Shown here: in pieces, positions 56,815 through 64,000 of the stretch
How the letters are laid out: every line of letters starts with the position of its first letter
Position numbering within the stretch: the stretch's first letter is position 1
Assembly: GCF_009938205.1 (NCBI RefSeq)
Contig: NZ_AP019654.1
Span: 3,004,540-3,068,539, forward strand
DNA from: Vibrio panuliri
GTDB taxonomy: Bacteria; Pseudomonadota; Gammaproteobacteria; Enterobacterales; Vibrionaceae
Reading direction: 5' to 3'
Length of the DNA: 64,000 bases
Made by a program: the position numbers and the translations under genes
The notes under the pieces: generated by a model
The model's database searches: none
What the model saw: only the letters and a program-made list of their open reading frames with translations
Told to the model about the DNA's origin: nothing

Positions 56815-58059
56815 TTAATCTTCTCGGCTAAACAGTGCGTCAATAAACTCTTGCGTTTCAAATGGGCGCAAATCATCAATTCCTTCGCCCACGCCGATAA
56901 AGCGGATAGGAATCTGGAACTGATCAGCCAAAGCAAAAATTACACCACCTTTCGCAGTGCCGTCCAACTTCGTCAGCGTGATACCGGTAATTGGTGCAAC
57001 ATCACTAAACAGTTTGGCTTGGCTAATCGCATTCTGACCTGTACCAGCATCAAGCGTCAGCATCACTTCATGAGGTGCAGAACCATCAATTTTCTGCATA
57101 ACACGTACGATTTTGCGCAGCTCTTCCATTAAGTTGGCTTTATTTTGCAAGCGACCTGCCGTATCAGCAATCACCACATCAAAACCACGCGCTTTGGCCG
57201 CTTCGATAGCATCGTAGATCACTGATGCACTATCAGCACCCGTATGTTGGGCGATCACCGGCACGTCATTACGTTCCCCCCACACTTGCAACTGCTCAAC
57301 AGCAGCAGCGCGGAAAGTATCACCAGCAGCCAACATCACCTTCTTACCTTGCGACTGGAACTGTTTGGCGAGTTTACCGATTGTGGTTGTCTTACCTACT
57401 CCATTCACCCCGACCATCAAGATGACATAAGGAGTCTTGCTAGAATCGACTTCTAAAGGTTGCTCGACATTAGACAGGATTTCTGCCATTTCTTCTTTCA
57501 ATAGTCCGTATAGCGCTTCACCATCTTTTAAGTCAGAACGGGAGGCTTTTTCGGTCAAGTTTTCGATGATCTTAAGCGTTGTATCCATACCGACATCGGC
57601 AATCAAAAGCTGTTCTTCCAGCTCTTCAAATAGATCATCATCGATCTGTTTATCTTTAAACAGACCGAAGAAGCCCGCACCAATATTGGCTTTCGTGCGT
57701 GCAAGGCTGCGCTTTAGACGAGCGAAGAAGCTCTCCGTTGGCTTTTCTTGCTCTTGAACACGAGGCTCAACCGGTTCAACAGGCGCTTCTGTTTCTGTTT
57801 CTGTTTCTGTTTCTGTTTCTGTTTCTGTTTCTGTTTCTGTTTCTGTTTCTGTTTCTGTTTCTGTTTCTGTTTCTGTTTCTGTTTCTGTTTCTAAAGTGTG
57901 TTTTTCTTGTTCAGGTTCGGCAACGGTTTCTTCTTGCTCTTGCACCACTTCTGGTTGAGTTTCTTCAACTACCTGCTGCTCTTGTTCAGGTTGCTTCGCT
58001 TGGTCATCGTCACCAAAACCAAGCCATGAGAGCAATCCGCGCTTCTTTTTTTCCGTCAT
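56815..58059 (-). CDS. ftsY: Signal recognition particle receptor FtsY
   Basis: A 414-residue GTPase that docks SRP-ribosome complexes at the membrane. The C-terminal NG domain is typical: VGVNGVGKTTTIGKLAKQ (G1), AGDTFRAAAVEQL, ADTAGRLQNK and TKLDGTAKGG. The N-terminal acidic A domain, variable in the family, contains an unusual Glu-Thr dipeptide repeat (18 Glu alternating with 17 Thr) coded by a GAAACA hexamer array. First gene of ftsY-ftsE-ftsX. Confidence 0.97.
   Translation of the reverse strand: MTEKKKRGLLSWLGFGDDDQAKQPEQEQQVVEETQPEVVQEQEETVAEPEQEKHTLETETETETETETETETETETETETETETETETETEAPVEPVEPRVQEQEKPTESFFARLKRSLARTKANIGAGFFGLFKDKQIDDDLFEELEEQLLIADVGMDTTLKIIENLTEKASRSDLKDGEALYGLLKEEMAEILSNVEQPLEVDSSKTPYVILMVGVNGVGKTTTIGKLAKQFQSQGKKVMLAAGDTFRAAAVEQLQVWGERNDVPVIAQHTGADSASVIYDAIEAAKARGFDVVIADTAGRLQNKANLMEELRKIVRVMQKIDGSAPHEVMLTLDAGTGQNAISQAKLFSDVAPITGITLTKLDGTAKGGVIFALADQFQIPIRFIGVGEGIDDLRPFETQEFIDALFSRED
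57787..57892. repeat. Hexanucleotide tandem repeat in ftsY
   Basis: The plus strand repeats TTCTGT for about 17.7 units (106 bases) without any interruption I can see. On the minus strand it codes alternating Glu and Thr. Because the unit is six bases, changes in copy number keep the reading frame. Confidence 0.98.
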
Positions 58060-58268
58060 CTGGGGATATCCTAGATTGTCTTAATTAAGTCTGGCTCTTT
58101 TTCACTACGCTAATACAAAATGAAAAAGAAAATGACAACAGAGTGAAAAGTTACCCCTCTCGAGGCGATTTAAGGTTACACTTTGTCATCAATGAAATTT
58201 GGCTGTACTCAGAGCGTAAACGCTGAGCGACTGGGTATAGTATCACTTTATTAGCGGTCAAAAAATCT

Positions 58269-58868
58269 ATGGTAAGACGTCGCCAGCAAAACACATCACA
58301 AAAAAAACCTTCCTCAGGCTCTGTCCGGATTATTAGCGGTTTATGGCGAGGACGCAAACTCCCCGTGCATGATGCAGAAGGACTGCGACCAACCACTGAT
58401 CGAGTGAAAGAAACTGTCTTTAACTGGCTAGCACAAGATGTGCCTCAAGCGAAATGTCTTGACCTGTTTGCTGGTTCTGGAGGCTTAGGGTTTGAAGCGG
58501 CGTCACGTCAGGCTGAAATGGTCACGATGATCGAGCTCAACCCTGCCGCCTTCAAGCAGATCGAGCAGAATATTGCCGCTCTAAAGGCGAGCAATATCGT
58601 CGCAAACAACCGTGACGCCCTGCAGTATCTCGCTCAACCTGGAACACCTCATCATGTCGTTTTTATCGACCCACCATTTCGTAAAGGGTTGCTCGACGAA
58701 ACCGTGACTCTACTTGAGCAAAATGGTTGGCTAGCTGAAGATGCGATGATTTATATTGAAACCGAAAAAGAACTGGCGATTGAAAGTATTCCACAAAGTT
58801 GGCACCTGCACCGCGAAAAAACGGCTGGTCAGGTCAGCTTCCGTCTCTACCATCGACAGTCAGCATAA
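58269..58868 (+). CDS. rsmD: 16S rRNA (guanine-966-N2)-methyltransferase
   Basis: A 199-residue SAM enzyme. The RIISGLWRGRKLPV and LRPTTDRVKETVFNWL motifs are typical of RsmD. The SAM motif is CLDLFAGSGGLGFEA, the acidic MIELNP follows, and the catalytic VFIDPPFRKGLLD replaces NPPY. It is divergent from ftsY and starts the rsmD-yhhL unit found in E. coli. Confidence 0.96.
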   Translation: MVRRRQQNTSQKKPSSGSVRIISGLWRGRKLPVHDAEGLRPTTDRVKETVFNWLAQDVPQAKCLDLFAGSGGLGFEAASRQAEMVTMIELNPAAFKQIEQNIAALKASNIVANNRDALQYLAQPGTPHHVVFIDPPFRKGLLDETVTLLEQNGWLAEDAMIYIETEKELAIESIPQSWHLHREKTAGQVSFRLYHRQSA

Positions 58869-58877
58869 GGATTGCAA

Positions 58878-59144
58878 ATGAAAATACTGATTACGTTAGC
58901 AAAAGCCGGTATTGGCTTTGTTTGGCTGGTGCTACTACTGAACATTTTTATGCCCTTTCCAGGTAAGGCGGCCATTGCCCTCTATATTTTGACGGCATTC
59001 TTGTTCTTTATGCACTGTATCCAAATGTTGATCTTTATTGGCGCGTTTGGTGACAAGATTGAAATGACACGTTGGGAAAAGTGGTCAATTCTTGTTTTTG
59101 GTATTTTTGCGCTGCTCGACATCCGTCGTAAGCATATGATGTAA
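58878..59144 (+). CDS. yhhL: YhhL-like membrane protein (DUF1145)
   Basis: An 88-residue protein with three hydrophobic segments and a basic tail (DIRRKHMM). It matches DUF1145 (E. coli YhhL), function unknown. The ATG at 58878 is used because AAGG precedes it by 8 bases; an upstream TTG is unlikely. It starts 9 bases after rsmD, so it is co-transcribed. Confidence 0.88.
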   Translation: MKILITLAKAGIGFVWLVLLLNIFMPFPGKAAIALYILTAFLFFMHCIQMLIFIGAFGDKIEMTRWEKWSILVFGIFALLDIRRKHMM

Positions 59145-59151
59145 CATCAAA

Positions 59152-59183
59152 AAAAACGCCGCTAAAATTAAGCGGCGTTTTTA
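59152..59183. terminator. Bidirectional terminator
   Basis: AAAAACGCCGCT, a 7-base loop and AGCGGCGTTTTT lie between yhhL and the convergent MarC gene. Confidence 0.88.
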
Positions 59184-59193
59184 TTTGGTGTTT

Positions 59194-59781
59194 CTACATG
59201 CCCATATAACTTTTCATGCCATCAAGAAACATCTGTGTAGAGATCATCACCAAGAGTAATCCCATCAAGCGCTCAACGGCTTTAAGACCTCGTTCACCAA
59301 GTAGACGGTGAAGCACGCCTGAAAACATAAGAATCACAAATGTCGCCCCCCAAGCGAGCACCACCGCACCGGATAACTCGATTAAGTTGTTCGGGTTCTG
59401 ACTTGATAACAGCAACAACGCCGCAATCACAGAAGGTCCCGCCAGCATTGGGATTGCCATAGGTACAATGAAAGGTTCTTCGCCTGCCGCTAGGCCAGTC
59501 ACACTGCCTGCAGCAGGGAATATCATTTTTATCGCGATAATGAAAAGGATAATCCCACCCGAAATACTCAATGTTTCAGGTTGAACGTGCAAGAACGCCA
59601 TGATGCTTTTGCCAGCGAACAAAAACAGCAACAGAATTGCTAGGGCGAAAAAGAGTTCTCTTATCAGTACGATACGACGTCGTTTAGGCTCTAGGTGCTT
59701 TAAGATTGATAACACAATCGGTAAGTTACCGAGCGGATCCATTATCAAGAACAGCAAAGTCGCCGCAGAAAGAATATCCAT
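59194..59781 (-). CDS. yhgN: MarC/YhgN family membrane protein
   Basis: A 195-residue inner-membrane protein with six hydrophobic segments. LFLIMDPLGNLPIVLSIL and VPMAIPMLAGPSVIAALLLL are the MarC/NAAT signatures. The best match by pattern is YhgN. The transported substrate is not established; the old multiple-antibiotic-resistance link of MarC was not upheld. Confidence 0.9.
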   Translation of the reverse strand: MDILSAATLLFLIMDPLGNLPIVLSILKHLEPKRRRIVLIRELFFALAILLLFLFAGKSIMAFLHVQPETLSISGGIILFIIAIKMIFPAAGSVTGLAAGEEPFIVPMAIPMLAGPSVIAALLLLSSQNPNNLIELSGAVVLAWGATFVILMFSGVLHRLLGERGLKAVERLMGLLLVMISTQMFLDGMKSYMGM

Positions 59782-59875
59782 TAATTACCTCCAAGACTTT
59801 GCGGCGAAGTATAACCCTATCTCGAAGATAATGCCCAATTTGTAAAACAGACTGAGCTTTACAAGCCTGCCTTTA

Positions 59876-60109
59876 CTAGTGGCTGCAAACTCGCTCTTGA
59901 TTCACCGCCCACAGCTCACCTTGCTGCGTGATCTTTTGACGTTCAATAAAGAAGCTCAACAACTGATCAAAGTTAAAACCTGATAGCTTACACGTACGAA
60001 ACTGAGCATCTGCACCAAACTCATCAATTACAGCTTGGCGTAACACCTCTTCACTCATCGGCTTTTCACGCAGTAGGTTTAACACTTTGTGAGCATGAAT
60101 TTCACTCAT
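59876..60109 (-). CDS. YecH-like protein (DUF2492)
   Basis: A 77-residue soluble protein starting MSEIHAHKVLNLL, with FGADAQFRTCKLSGFNFDQL and the C-terminal NQERVCSH. Histidines in IHAHK and two conserved cysteines suggest metal binding, as proposed for E. coli YecH. The ATG at 60109 has AGGAG before it. An upstream in-frame extension (to 60163) is not supported. Function unknown. Confidence 0.82.
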   Translation of the reverse strand: MSEIHAHKVLNLLREKPMSEEVLRQAVIDEFGADAQFRTCKLSGFNFDQLLSFFIERQKITQQGELWAVNQERVCSH

Positions 60110-60176
60110 ATGAATAACTCCTGTGGATTCGAAACCTAGACAGGATAGATGAGAAAGCAACAATCTTTCTTTGATA

Positions 60177-60800
60177 TCAAATAATGAAGGAAGCGGTTAT
60201 CAAGCAATGAGCCAGCAGATAAGAGCCAGAAATCAAGTAACGCCCCAGCGGTAAGGAGTGACGATAATCGTGGATAGCTAACAATGCGGCAGAAGTGGTC
60301 AAAGATAGGCTACCAACAAACGCTAACAGAGCGGCTTGACTATGCTGTAATAGCCACAACTCTCCTGTCACCCAGTTCAACTGCAGTAGCACCATCCCCA
60401 TGATGACAACTGGAAAGATAAGTCGGTCGATTTTAGGTAACAGCAAAAAAAACGCGACAATTCCCATCGCCAATAGCATCGCGGCCAACCACCAGACAAC
60501 CTCTCCAGAAAGCTGCAACCAAAATGATGTGCTATAGCAAAGCTGCGCAGCAATAAAACCCGCAAAACAGACCCGTTTAGCGCGTTTTGTTATGTAGAGG
60601 CCATCGGCAAACATGGAGATCACCAACCCGAGTGAGACCCACCACTCCAACTGCCCAACTAAACTCTGTTGGCTCCAAAGCATGACTAACAAGAGAAACA
60701 GTGAGAAGCAGGAAAAGAAAATTGCTTGTTTAGGTTGGTTGTTTTCACAGGCAGAGCTGGTAATAAACCCTGATAGTGCGACAGCTAGCCAGCTCCACAT
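60177..60800 (-). CDS. yhhN: YhhN family membrane protein (lysoplasmalogenase-like)
   Basis: A 207-residue protein with about eight hydrophobic segments. SMFADGLYITKRAKRVCFAG and FWLQLSG match the YhhN/TMEM86 family, some members of which hydrolyse lysoplasmalogens. The start at 60800 has GAGGT before it; an upstream ATG at 60902 would add a non-hydrophobic leader. Together with the yhhL- and yhhM-like genes it recalls the E. coli rsmD-yhhLMN cluster, though here scattered. Confidence 0.82.
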   Translation of the reverse strand: MWSWLAVALSGFITSSACENNQPKQAIFFSCFSLFLLLVMLWSQQSLVGQLEWWVSLGLVISMFADGLYITKRAKRVCFAGFIAAQLCYSTSFWLQLSGEVVWWLAAMLLAMGIVAFFLLLPKIDRLIFPVVIMGMVLLQLNWVTGELWLLQHSQAALLAFVGSLSLTTSAALLAIHDYRHSLPLGRYLISGSYLLAHCLITASFII

Positions 60801-61525
60801 ATGAGTACCTCTATAACTTCGAGTGGTCAGTTTAGGTTCGAGCGATAAATTGTCTATACACAGAACAGAAAACTTGGATCTTGGTTGTGATTCGTTGCCC
60901 AAATCCTCTCCACCCTCTCAAAACCAACAGTTGTGGGTTTTTACTGCTTTATTTTCCCTTAGCCTTCCTAAATGCGCTAACGCGCCTTTTCACCACTAAA
61001 CATGATAAGAAATGATCAAAAATGAATAAAAACAACATAAAAACGCCATCAATTGCATTTAAATACAATAGTTTATGTTTTGATTTTGATCGTACCTAGC
61101 TTTAGCCACCAAAGAAAAAACCAACAAAATCTAAATTTTTGCCCACAGAATCACATTTGGCTCTCAGCGGATGAGAATAATTGTCACCAAGGCACATTGC
61201 CAACACTAAAAACACCGACAAACAGACAAAAATCAAATACAGAAAAACGAAAACCCCAAAAGTAGATATAAATCAATAGAACACTTATTGAACTACTTTT
61301 AATTACTTACATTACAACAAGTTACATAAAGATCCACTCTGAAATTAAAAAATCACTTGTGTAAAAATACAACAATCAAAAAACTAATCACGGCGATTAA
61401 AGGGCATAATCGAGACCATTAATTTGTTTTTTAAGGATGGTTTACGTAATTTCCTTGATCAAACCTTTGAAAATCTGCTATTCTGTAAAACATAGAATAA
61501 AACATCAGATAAAAGGAGCAGAGTT
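60801..61525. other. Long A/T-rich intergenic region
   Basis: These 725 bases are strongly A/T-rich and hold no convincing protein gene. A short GCGC-TAAC-GCGC-CTTTT hairpin near 60972-60988 resembles a weak terminator. The right end has the promoter of the 26-residue gene. Much of the middle (60990-61440) is A-tract-rich and may be a silencing-protein target or an unrecognised RNA region. Confidence 0.4.
61455..61484 (+). promoter_or_regulatory. Candidate promoter of the small membrane gene
   Basis: TTGATC at 61455-61460 and TATTCT at 61479-61484 are spaced by 18 bases, about 40 bases before the start codon. The -35 keeps TTGA and the -10 keeps TAT and T of the consensus. Confidence 0.4.
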
Positions 61526-61606
61526 ATGATTACTTCTTCACAAAAACAAGGACTTGTAATGATCGCAGTCATCGTTGGTTTAATGACTCTGCCGATGATG
61601 TACTAG
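61526..61606 (+). CDS. 26-residue putative membrane peptide
   Basis: The reading frame codes MITSSQKQGLVMIAVIVGLM then TLPMMY. A short polar N-terminus with one lysine pair region (QKQ) precedes a hydrophobic stretch (residues about 10-25), enough to cross the membrane once. AAAAGGAGCAGAG supplies a near-ideal Shine-Dalgarno 8 bases before ATG, and a strong terminator follows 16 bases after the stop. This compact arrangement supports a real gene, but I recognise no family. Small membrane peptides often modulate larger transporters or oxidases; no partner is evident here. Confidence 0.65.
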   Translation: MITSSQKQGLVMIAVIVGLMTLPMMY

Positions 61607-61622
61607 TCATATTCAAATAAAT

Positions 61623-61651
61623 AAAAAGGGACACCATTGGTGTCCCTTTTT
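61623..61651 (+). terminator. Terminator of the small membrane gene
   Basis: AAAAAGGGACACC, an ATT loop and GGTGTCCCTTTTT form a strong stem. It can also act on the minus strand. Confidence 0.88.
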
Positions 61652-61755
61652 GCTTTATGCCTCAATATTAAACAATCCACGCTTAATTTTCGAACATGGT
61701 TCTAATTTTTCAGCAAGTTATAAAACTCACTTTTTCTATCACTTCACTGCAATCA

Positions 61756-62121
61756 CTAGAAATGCTTTGATAAAACATCCCAATGTGCGTAATAAAACAG
61801 CATTGCTGCTAAAGTAATCAACGTCATTAAAGAGATTGCGACACGCCAAATAAAGCGACTGCTTCGAGGGGTCAGCTCTTTTTCACACTCGTCACAGACC
61901 GAGAGAAACTCTCGTCGGTTCTCTAACTCATAATCGTACTCATGCACCACTTTATTGCGGATAGTCGCGATATAACGCAATTTACCAACAATATTATGTG
62001 GCAGCCGCTCTTCACAACTAGTGATCAACTGATGGAGGCCTTTTCCATCAGCATGGTATTGAGTTCGTAACAAGTGTTCGATTTTACGAGTGCGAGTAAT
62101 TACGCTATCGATATCAGACAT
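61756..62121 (-). CDS. Membrane-anchored protein with a HEPN-like motif
   Basis: A 121-residue protein with no family I can name securely. The helical N-terminal part holds KLRYIATIRNKVVHEYDYEL: R55, H60 and Y62 fit the RX4HXY motif of HEPN ribonucleases and of HepT toxins. A hydrophobic helix (about 91-112) near the C-terminus should anchor it. No adjacent nucleotidyltransferase (MntA-like antitoxin) exists, so a HepT-MntA toxin pair is not supported. DUF4145-like single proteins also carry this motif and need not be nucleases. Confidence 0.7.
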   Translation of the reverse strand: MSDIDSVITRTRKIEHLLRTQYHADGKGLHQLITSCEERLPHNIVGKLRYIATIRNKVVHEYDYELENRREFLSVCDECEKELTPRSSRFIWRVAISLMTLITLAAMLFYYAHWDVLSKHF

Positions 62122-62374
62122 AATTTCTCTCCCTGTATTGGTACTACAGTCTTCATCCCGATGGTCATTCTAACTTATCAAATTTTAAAGCTAATCATAC
62201 AAATGAAATCTCTCAATATGAGTAGATTAACGAGATAATCACCAATAGCTTGTGATGTAGATCGAAGATCTATTTTCTACTTGAGCAATATGTGCTTCAT
62301 CTCTCAGAGCATAGTCAACATCAGCTCGAAAAAATAGCTAGAATGCTTGCTTACGTTTTTTGGGGGAGAAACTG

Positions 62375-62707
62375 ATGCCTATTTCAATATTTTTCGCCAT
62401 TGCTTTGTTATGTCTCTTAGCCGGGTGGGTTTTTATTAATTTCTATCGCCGCCATATGCAAGGTGAAGATGCACCCGAACAGTCGGTTGATGTCATCGTA
62501 TTAGACAAGCAAGCCATCGAAACAGAGAACACCCGCCCCGGTGAGGAAGATCAAGAATATTGGATCTATGTTCAGCGCGGCAGAGTGGGCCCTAAGCGAG
62601 AGTTCCAAGTCGGTATTCATTACTTTCATGCACTCAACCCTGGCGATAAAGGAACCTTAACCTACCAAGGCGACAAGTTCCTCCACTTCGCAATCAAACG
62701 CCCTTAG
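62375..62707 (+). CDS. yhhM: YhhM-like protein (DUF2500)
   Basis: A 110-residue protein with one N-terminal membrane segment (ISIFFAIALLCLLAGWVFIN) followed by a small beta-rich domain ending HALNPGDKGTLTYQGDKFLHF, which matches DUF2500 (E. coli YhhM), function unknown. The ATG at 62375 is preceded by GGGGGAG. The preceding 250 bases have no gene and no identifiable signal. Confidence 0.85.
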   Translation: MPISIFFAIALLCLLAGWVFINFYRRHMQGEDAPEQSVDVIVLDKQAIETENTRPGEEDQEYWIYVQRGRVGPKREFQVGIHYFHALNPGDKGTLTYQGDKFLHFAIKRP

Positions 62708-62712
62708 AGTTA

Positions 62713-63726
62713 TTAAGGCAACAACCAAGACGTCTTATTGCTGCGCGCTAGCAAACAACTCAATGCTAGCGCCCCACCGCCACTTAACACGATCCAAAGG
62801 GGAATGACCCATATAGGGTGCCCCTGATGCCATCCAAATGCTTTCATCGGCCACAAGAAGATAGGATGCAGTAGATAGATACCCAAACTATGTTGGCTGA
62901 TTAATGCCACAAGGGTATGCGCACGAGGCGACAGATAGTCACTCACATAACGGCAAACAACAAACACCATGCTCGCGGCAACCACAACGTTGAGTGTTTT
63001 GTATGATAACCAACGCCCAACCGTATATTTACCCGCATCAACACTATGGCTGATAACCATGAACACGGTAATCAACAGTGCGACTACACCCAACCACATC
63101 AAGGTGATCACTGAAAGGCGATTTATAGGGAGCTTTTGATATAACAGATAGCCAAGAGGTAAGTAACCACTGTAGAGCCAAAGTTGTGCATTCCATGGGC
63201 CATTGATGCCCATCAAGAAGAGTGCCGTGGTAATTAGCCATAGAGTAACGAAAACATATAAAGCCGCGTCATTCTCTTGTTTCACTACCCACTGGAAGAA
63301 TGGGATAACAAAATAAAGTGGAATAAAGTAGTAGAAAAAACCGAGATGGTAATACGTCGCGTGATTTGGACTTTGTAATAGCACTTCTTTCGCGGTTTGG
63401 CTTTCAAACCCTTGCGCTGTCCACCCCGATAAATAGGCATAGAATAGTGACCAAACTAAAAACGGTATCATTACCTTCCCTAGCCGTCGTTTAACGTAAT
63501 AGCCCAGCTCGAAATCGCGTTTATCACTCAGCATTAGCGCGCCAGTAATCAAAATGAACACAGGTACTGCCCAACGGCTAATACTGTTCACGGATACTGC
63601 TGTCGCCCATTGGTCAAACGGAATCACGCCCAACTCATGCCGATAAGGCGCCAGCACATGAATGGCGATAACGGCAACCGCGGCGACACAGCGCAGTAAA
63701 TCAAAAAAACGAACCCGTTCTCTCAT
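62713..63726 (-). CDS. Acyltransferase 3 family membrane protein
   Basis: A 337-residue protein with about ten membrane segments. RFFDLLRCVAAVAVIAIHVL carries the conserved arginine and histidine of the OafA/WecH acyltransferase-3 family, and VFILITGALMLSDKRDFEL is the next motif. Such enzymes move acetyl or succinyl groups onto surface polysaccharides. No polysaccharide genes lie nearby, so the acceptor is unknown. The ATG at 63726 is used; the in-frame TTG two codons upstream is less likely. Confidence 0.88.
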   Translation of the reverse strand: MRERVRFFDLLRCVAAVAVIAIHVLAPYRHELGVIPFDQWATAVSVNSISRWAVPVFILITGALMLSDKRDFELGYYVKRRLGKVMIPFLVWSLFYAYLSGWTAQGFESQTAKEVLLQSPNHATYYHLGFFYYFIPLYFVIPFFQWVVKQENDAALYVFVTLWLITTALFLMGINGPWNAQLWLYSGYLPLGYLLYQKLPINRLSVITLMWLGVVALLITVFMVISHSVDAGKYTVGRWLSYKTLNVVVAASMVFVVCRYVSDYLSPRAHTLVALISQHSLGIYLLHPIFLWPMKAFGWHQGHPIWVIPLWIVLSGGGALALSCLLARSNKTSWLLP

Positions 63727-63770
63727 ACTCAACCAACTAATACCAATAAGTGTATTGAATATAGCAATAA

Positions 63771-63815
63771 AAAAGCTGACTAAACCAATAACAAGTAACG
63801 GTTTAGTCAGCTTTT
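63771..63815. terminator. Long-stem terminator
   Basis: AAAGCTGACTAAACC and GGTTTAGTCAGCTTT form a 15-bp perfect stem with a 13-base loop between the acyltransferase gene and the MFS gene upstream of it on the minus strand. It has A-runs and T-runs at both edges. Confidence 0.75.
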
Positions 63816-63843
63816 GGTGAGCGAAATGAGCGCCAGATAAGAT

Positions 63844-64000
63844 TTAGGTCGTGACTTGCTCAAGTTTAGGCAGCTTAATCGAGATCAACGTCGTAATCGC
63901 GAGAAAGGCAAACGAAACCCATAAACAGGCAGATAACCCTGCTAACTGGAACACCCAACCCGAAAGCACGGTGCCGATTAGGCGTCCCATCGCATTAGCC
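63844..64000 (-). CDS. MFS transporter, C-terminal part (cut by window edge)
   Basis: The last 52 codons of a gene that begins beyond the window. They code NAMGRLIGTVLSGWVFQLAG, a short hydrophobic helix (CLWVSFAFLAITTLISI) and the tail KLPKLEQVTT. This is the last membrane helix of a major-facilitator protein. The NAMGRL-GTVLSGW pattern recalls ArsJ-type organoarsenical exporters, but the fragment is too short to be sure. Confidence 0.6.
   Translation of the reverse strand, partial: ANAMGRLIGTVLSGWVFQLAGLSACLWVSFAFLAITTLISIKLPKLEQVTT

Noticed and set aside
57787..57892. CRISPR array or other spaced repeat system
   Set aside because: The only long tandem repeat is a direct hexamer with no spacers. 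No cas genes are present anywhere in the window.
57699..58088. Plus-strand frame with a long Phe-Leu repeat opposite ftsY
   Set aside because: It is the antisense reading of the hexamer repeat; ftsY is the real gene.
61053..61265. 70-codon plus-strand frame in the A/T-rich gap
   Set aside because: No ribosome site, no recognisable domain, and composition like non-coding DNA.
61756..62121. HepT-MntA toxin-antitoxin pair
   Set aside because: The RX4HXY motif is present but no MntA-type nucleotidyltransferase is adjacent. The DUF294 protein about 55 kb away is not a plausible partner.

Overview
This window comes from a Vibrio chromosome, probably the larger one. The support is protein content and gene order: an acs / DEDDh exonuclease / DUF294 / crbS acetate-switch block, aroQ-accB-accC, prmA, dusB-fis, purH-purD, hupA, fabR-yijD-trmA divergent from sthA, lexA-dgkA, plsB, ubiC-ubiA, glpE-glpG, rpoH and ftsY-ftsE-ftsX. 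All are typical gammaproteobacterial core loci, and the protein sequences look Vibrio-like. I cannot name the species. Two rRNA operons and this gene set suggest an origin-proximal position (inference). I see no prophage, intact insertion sequence, integron or CRISPR array.

Layout. 1-10.3 kb: acetate utilisation and sensing (SLC5-type hybrid kinase CrbS, an HcaT-like MFS permease, a cNMP/CBS/nucleotidyltransferase protein, an exonuclease and acetyl-CoA synthetase). 10.5-15.3 kb: aroQ-accB-accC, prmA and dusB-fis, with a stringent-type promoter before dusB. 15.5-18.2 kb: alcohol dehydrogenase, a diguanylate cyclase and ZntR. 18.4-26.2 kb: purH-purD behind a PurR-like box, hupA and neighbours, a CNNM-type membrane protein, a 2-hydroxyacid dehydrogenase and a uracil-DNA-glycosylase-family protein. 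26.4-37.5 kb: two rRNA operons in tandem on the minus strand. The upstream one (37.1-32.1 kb) has P1 and P2 promoters and a spacer without tRNA. The downstream one (31.8-26.4 kb) carries tRNA-Ile and tRNA-Ala in its spacer and a distal tRNA-Asp, and shows only a P2-type promoter squeezed behind the previous 5S gene.

37.6-41.8 kb: a membrane-anchored RRM protein, murI, a DUF71 ATP-pyrophosphatase and btuB under a cobalamin riboswitch. 41.9-53.7 kb: trmA, yijD, fabR, sthA, a methyltransferase, lexA with two SOS boxes, dgkA, plsB, ubiA/ubiC, a FliL-like secreted protein, glpG and glpE. 53.8-58.9 kb: a cluster of DnaA-box-like sites, rpoH, ftsX-ftsE-ftsY (ftsY carries a 17-unit hexamer repeat coding Glu-Thr) and rsmD. 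58.9-64 kb: small membrane proteins related to E. coli yhhL, yhhM and yhhN, a MarC-family protein, a YecH-like protein, an overlooked 26-residue membrane peptide gene, a HEPN-like membrane protein, an acyltransferase and the end of an MFS transporter cut by the window edge.

Most of the window is ordinary core genome. The points most worth checking are the tandem rrn pair with its missing P1, the many one- and two-base differences between rRNA copies (some look like sequence errors, one is a genuine compensatory change), the DUF71-btuB pairing, the membrane-tethered RRM and HEPN-like proteins, the 26-residue gene, a 91-bp element with terminal inverted repeats, the DnaA-box cluster and the ftsY repeat. 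I did not find a convincing wholly new multi-gene system.
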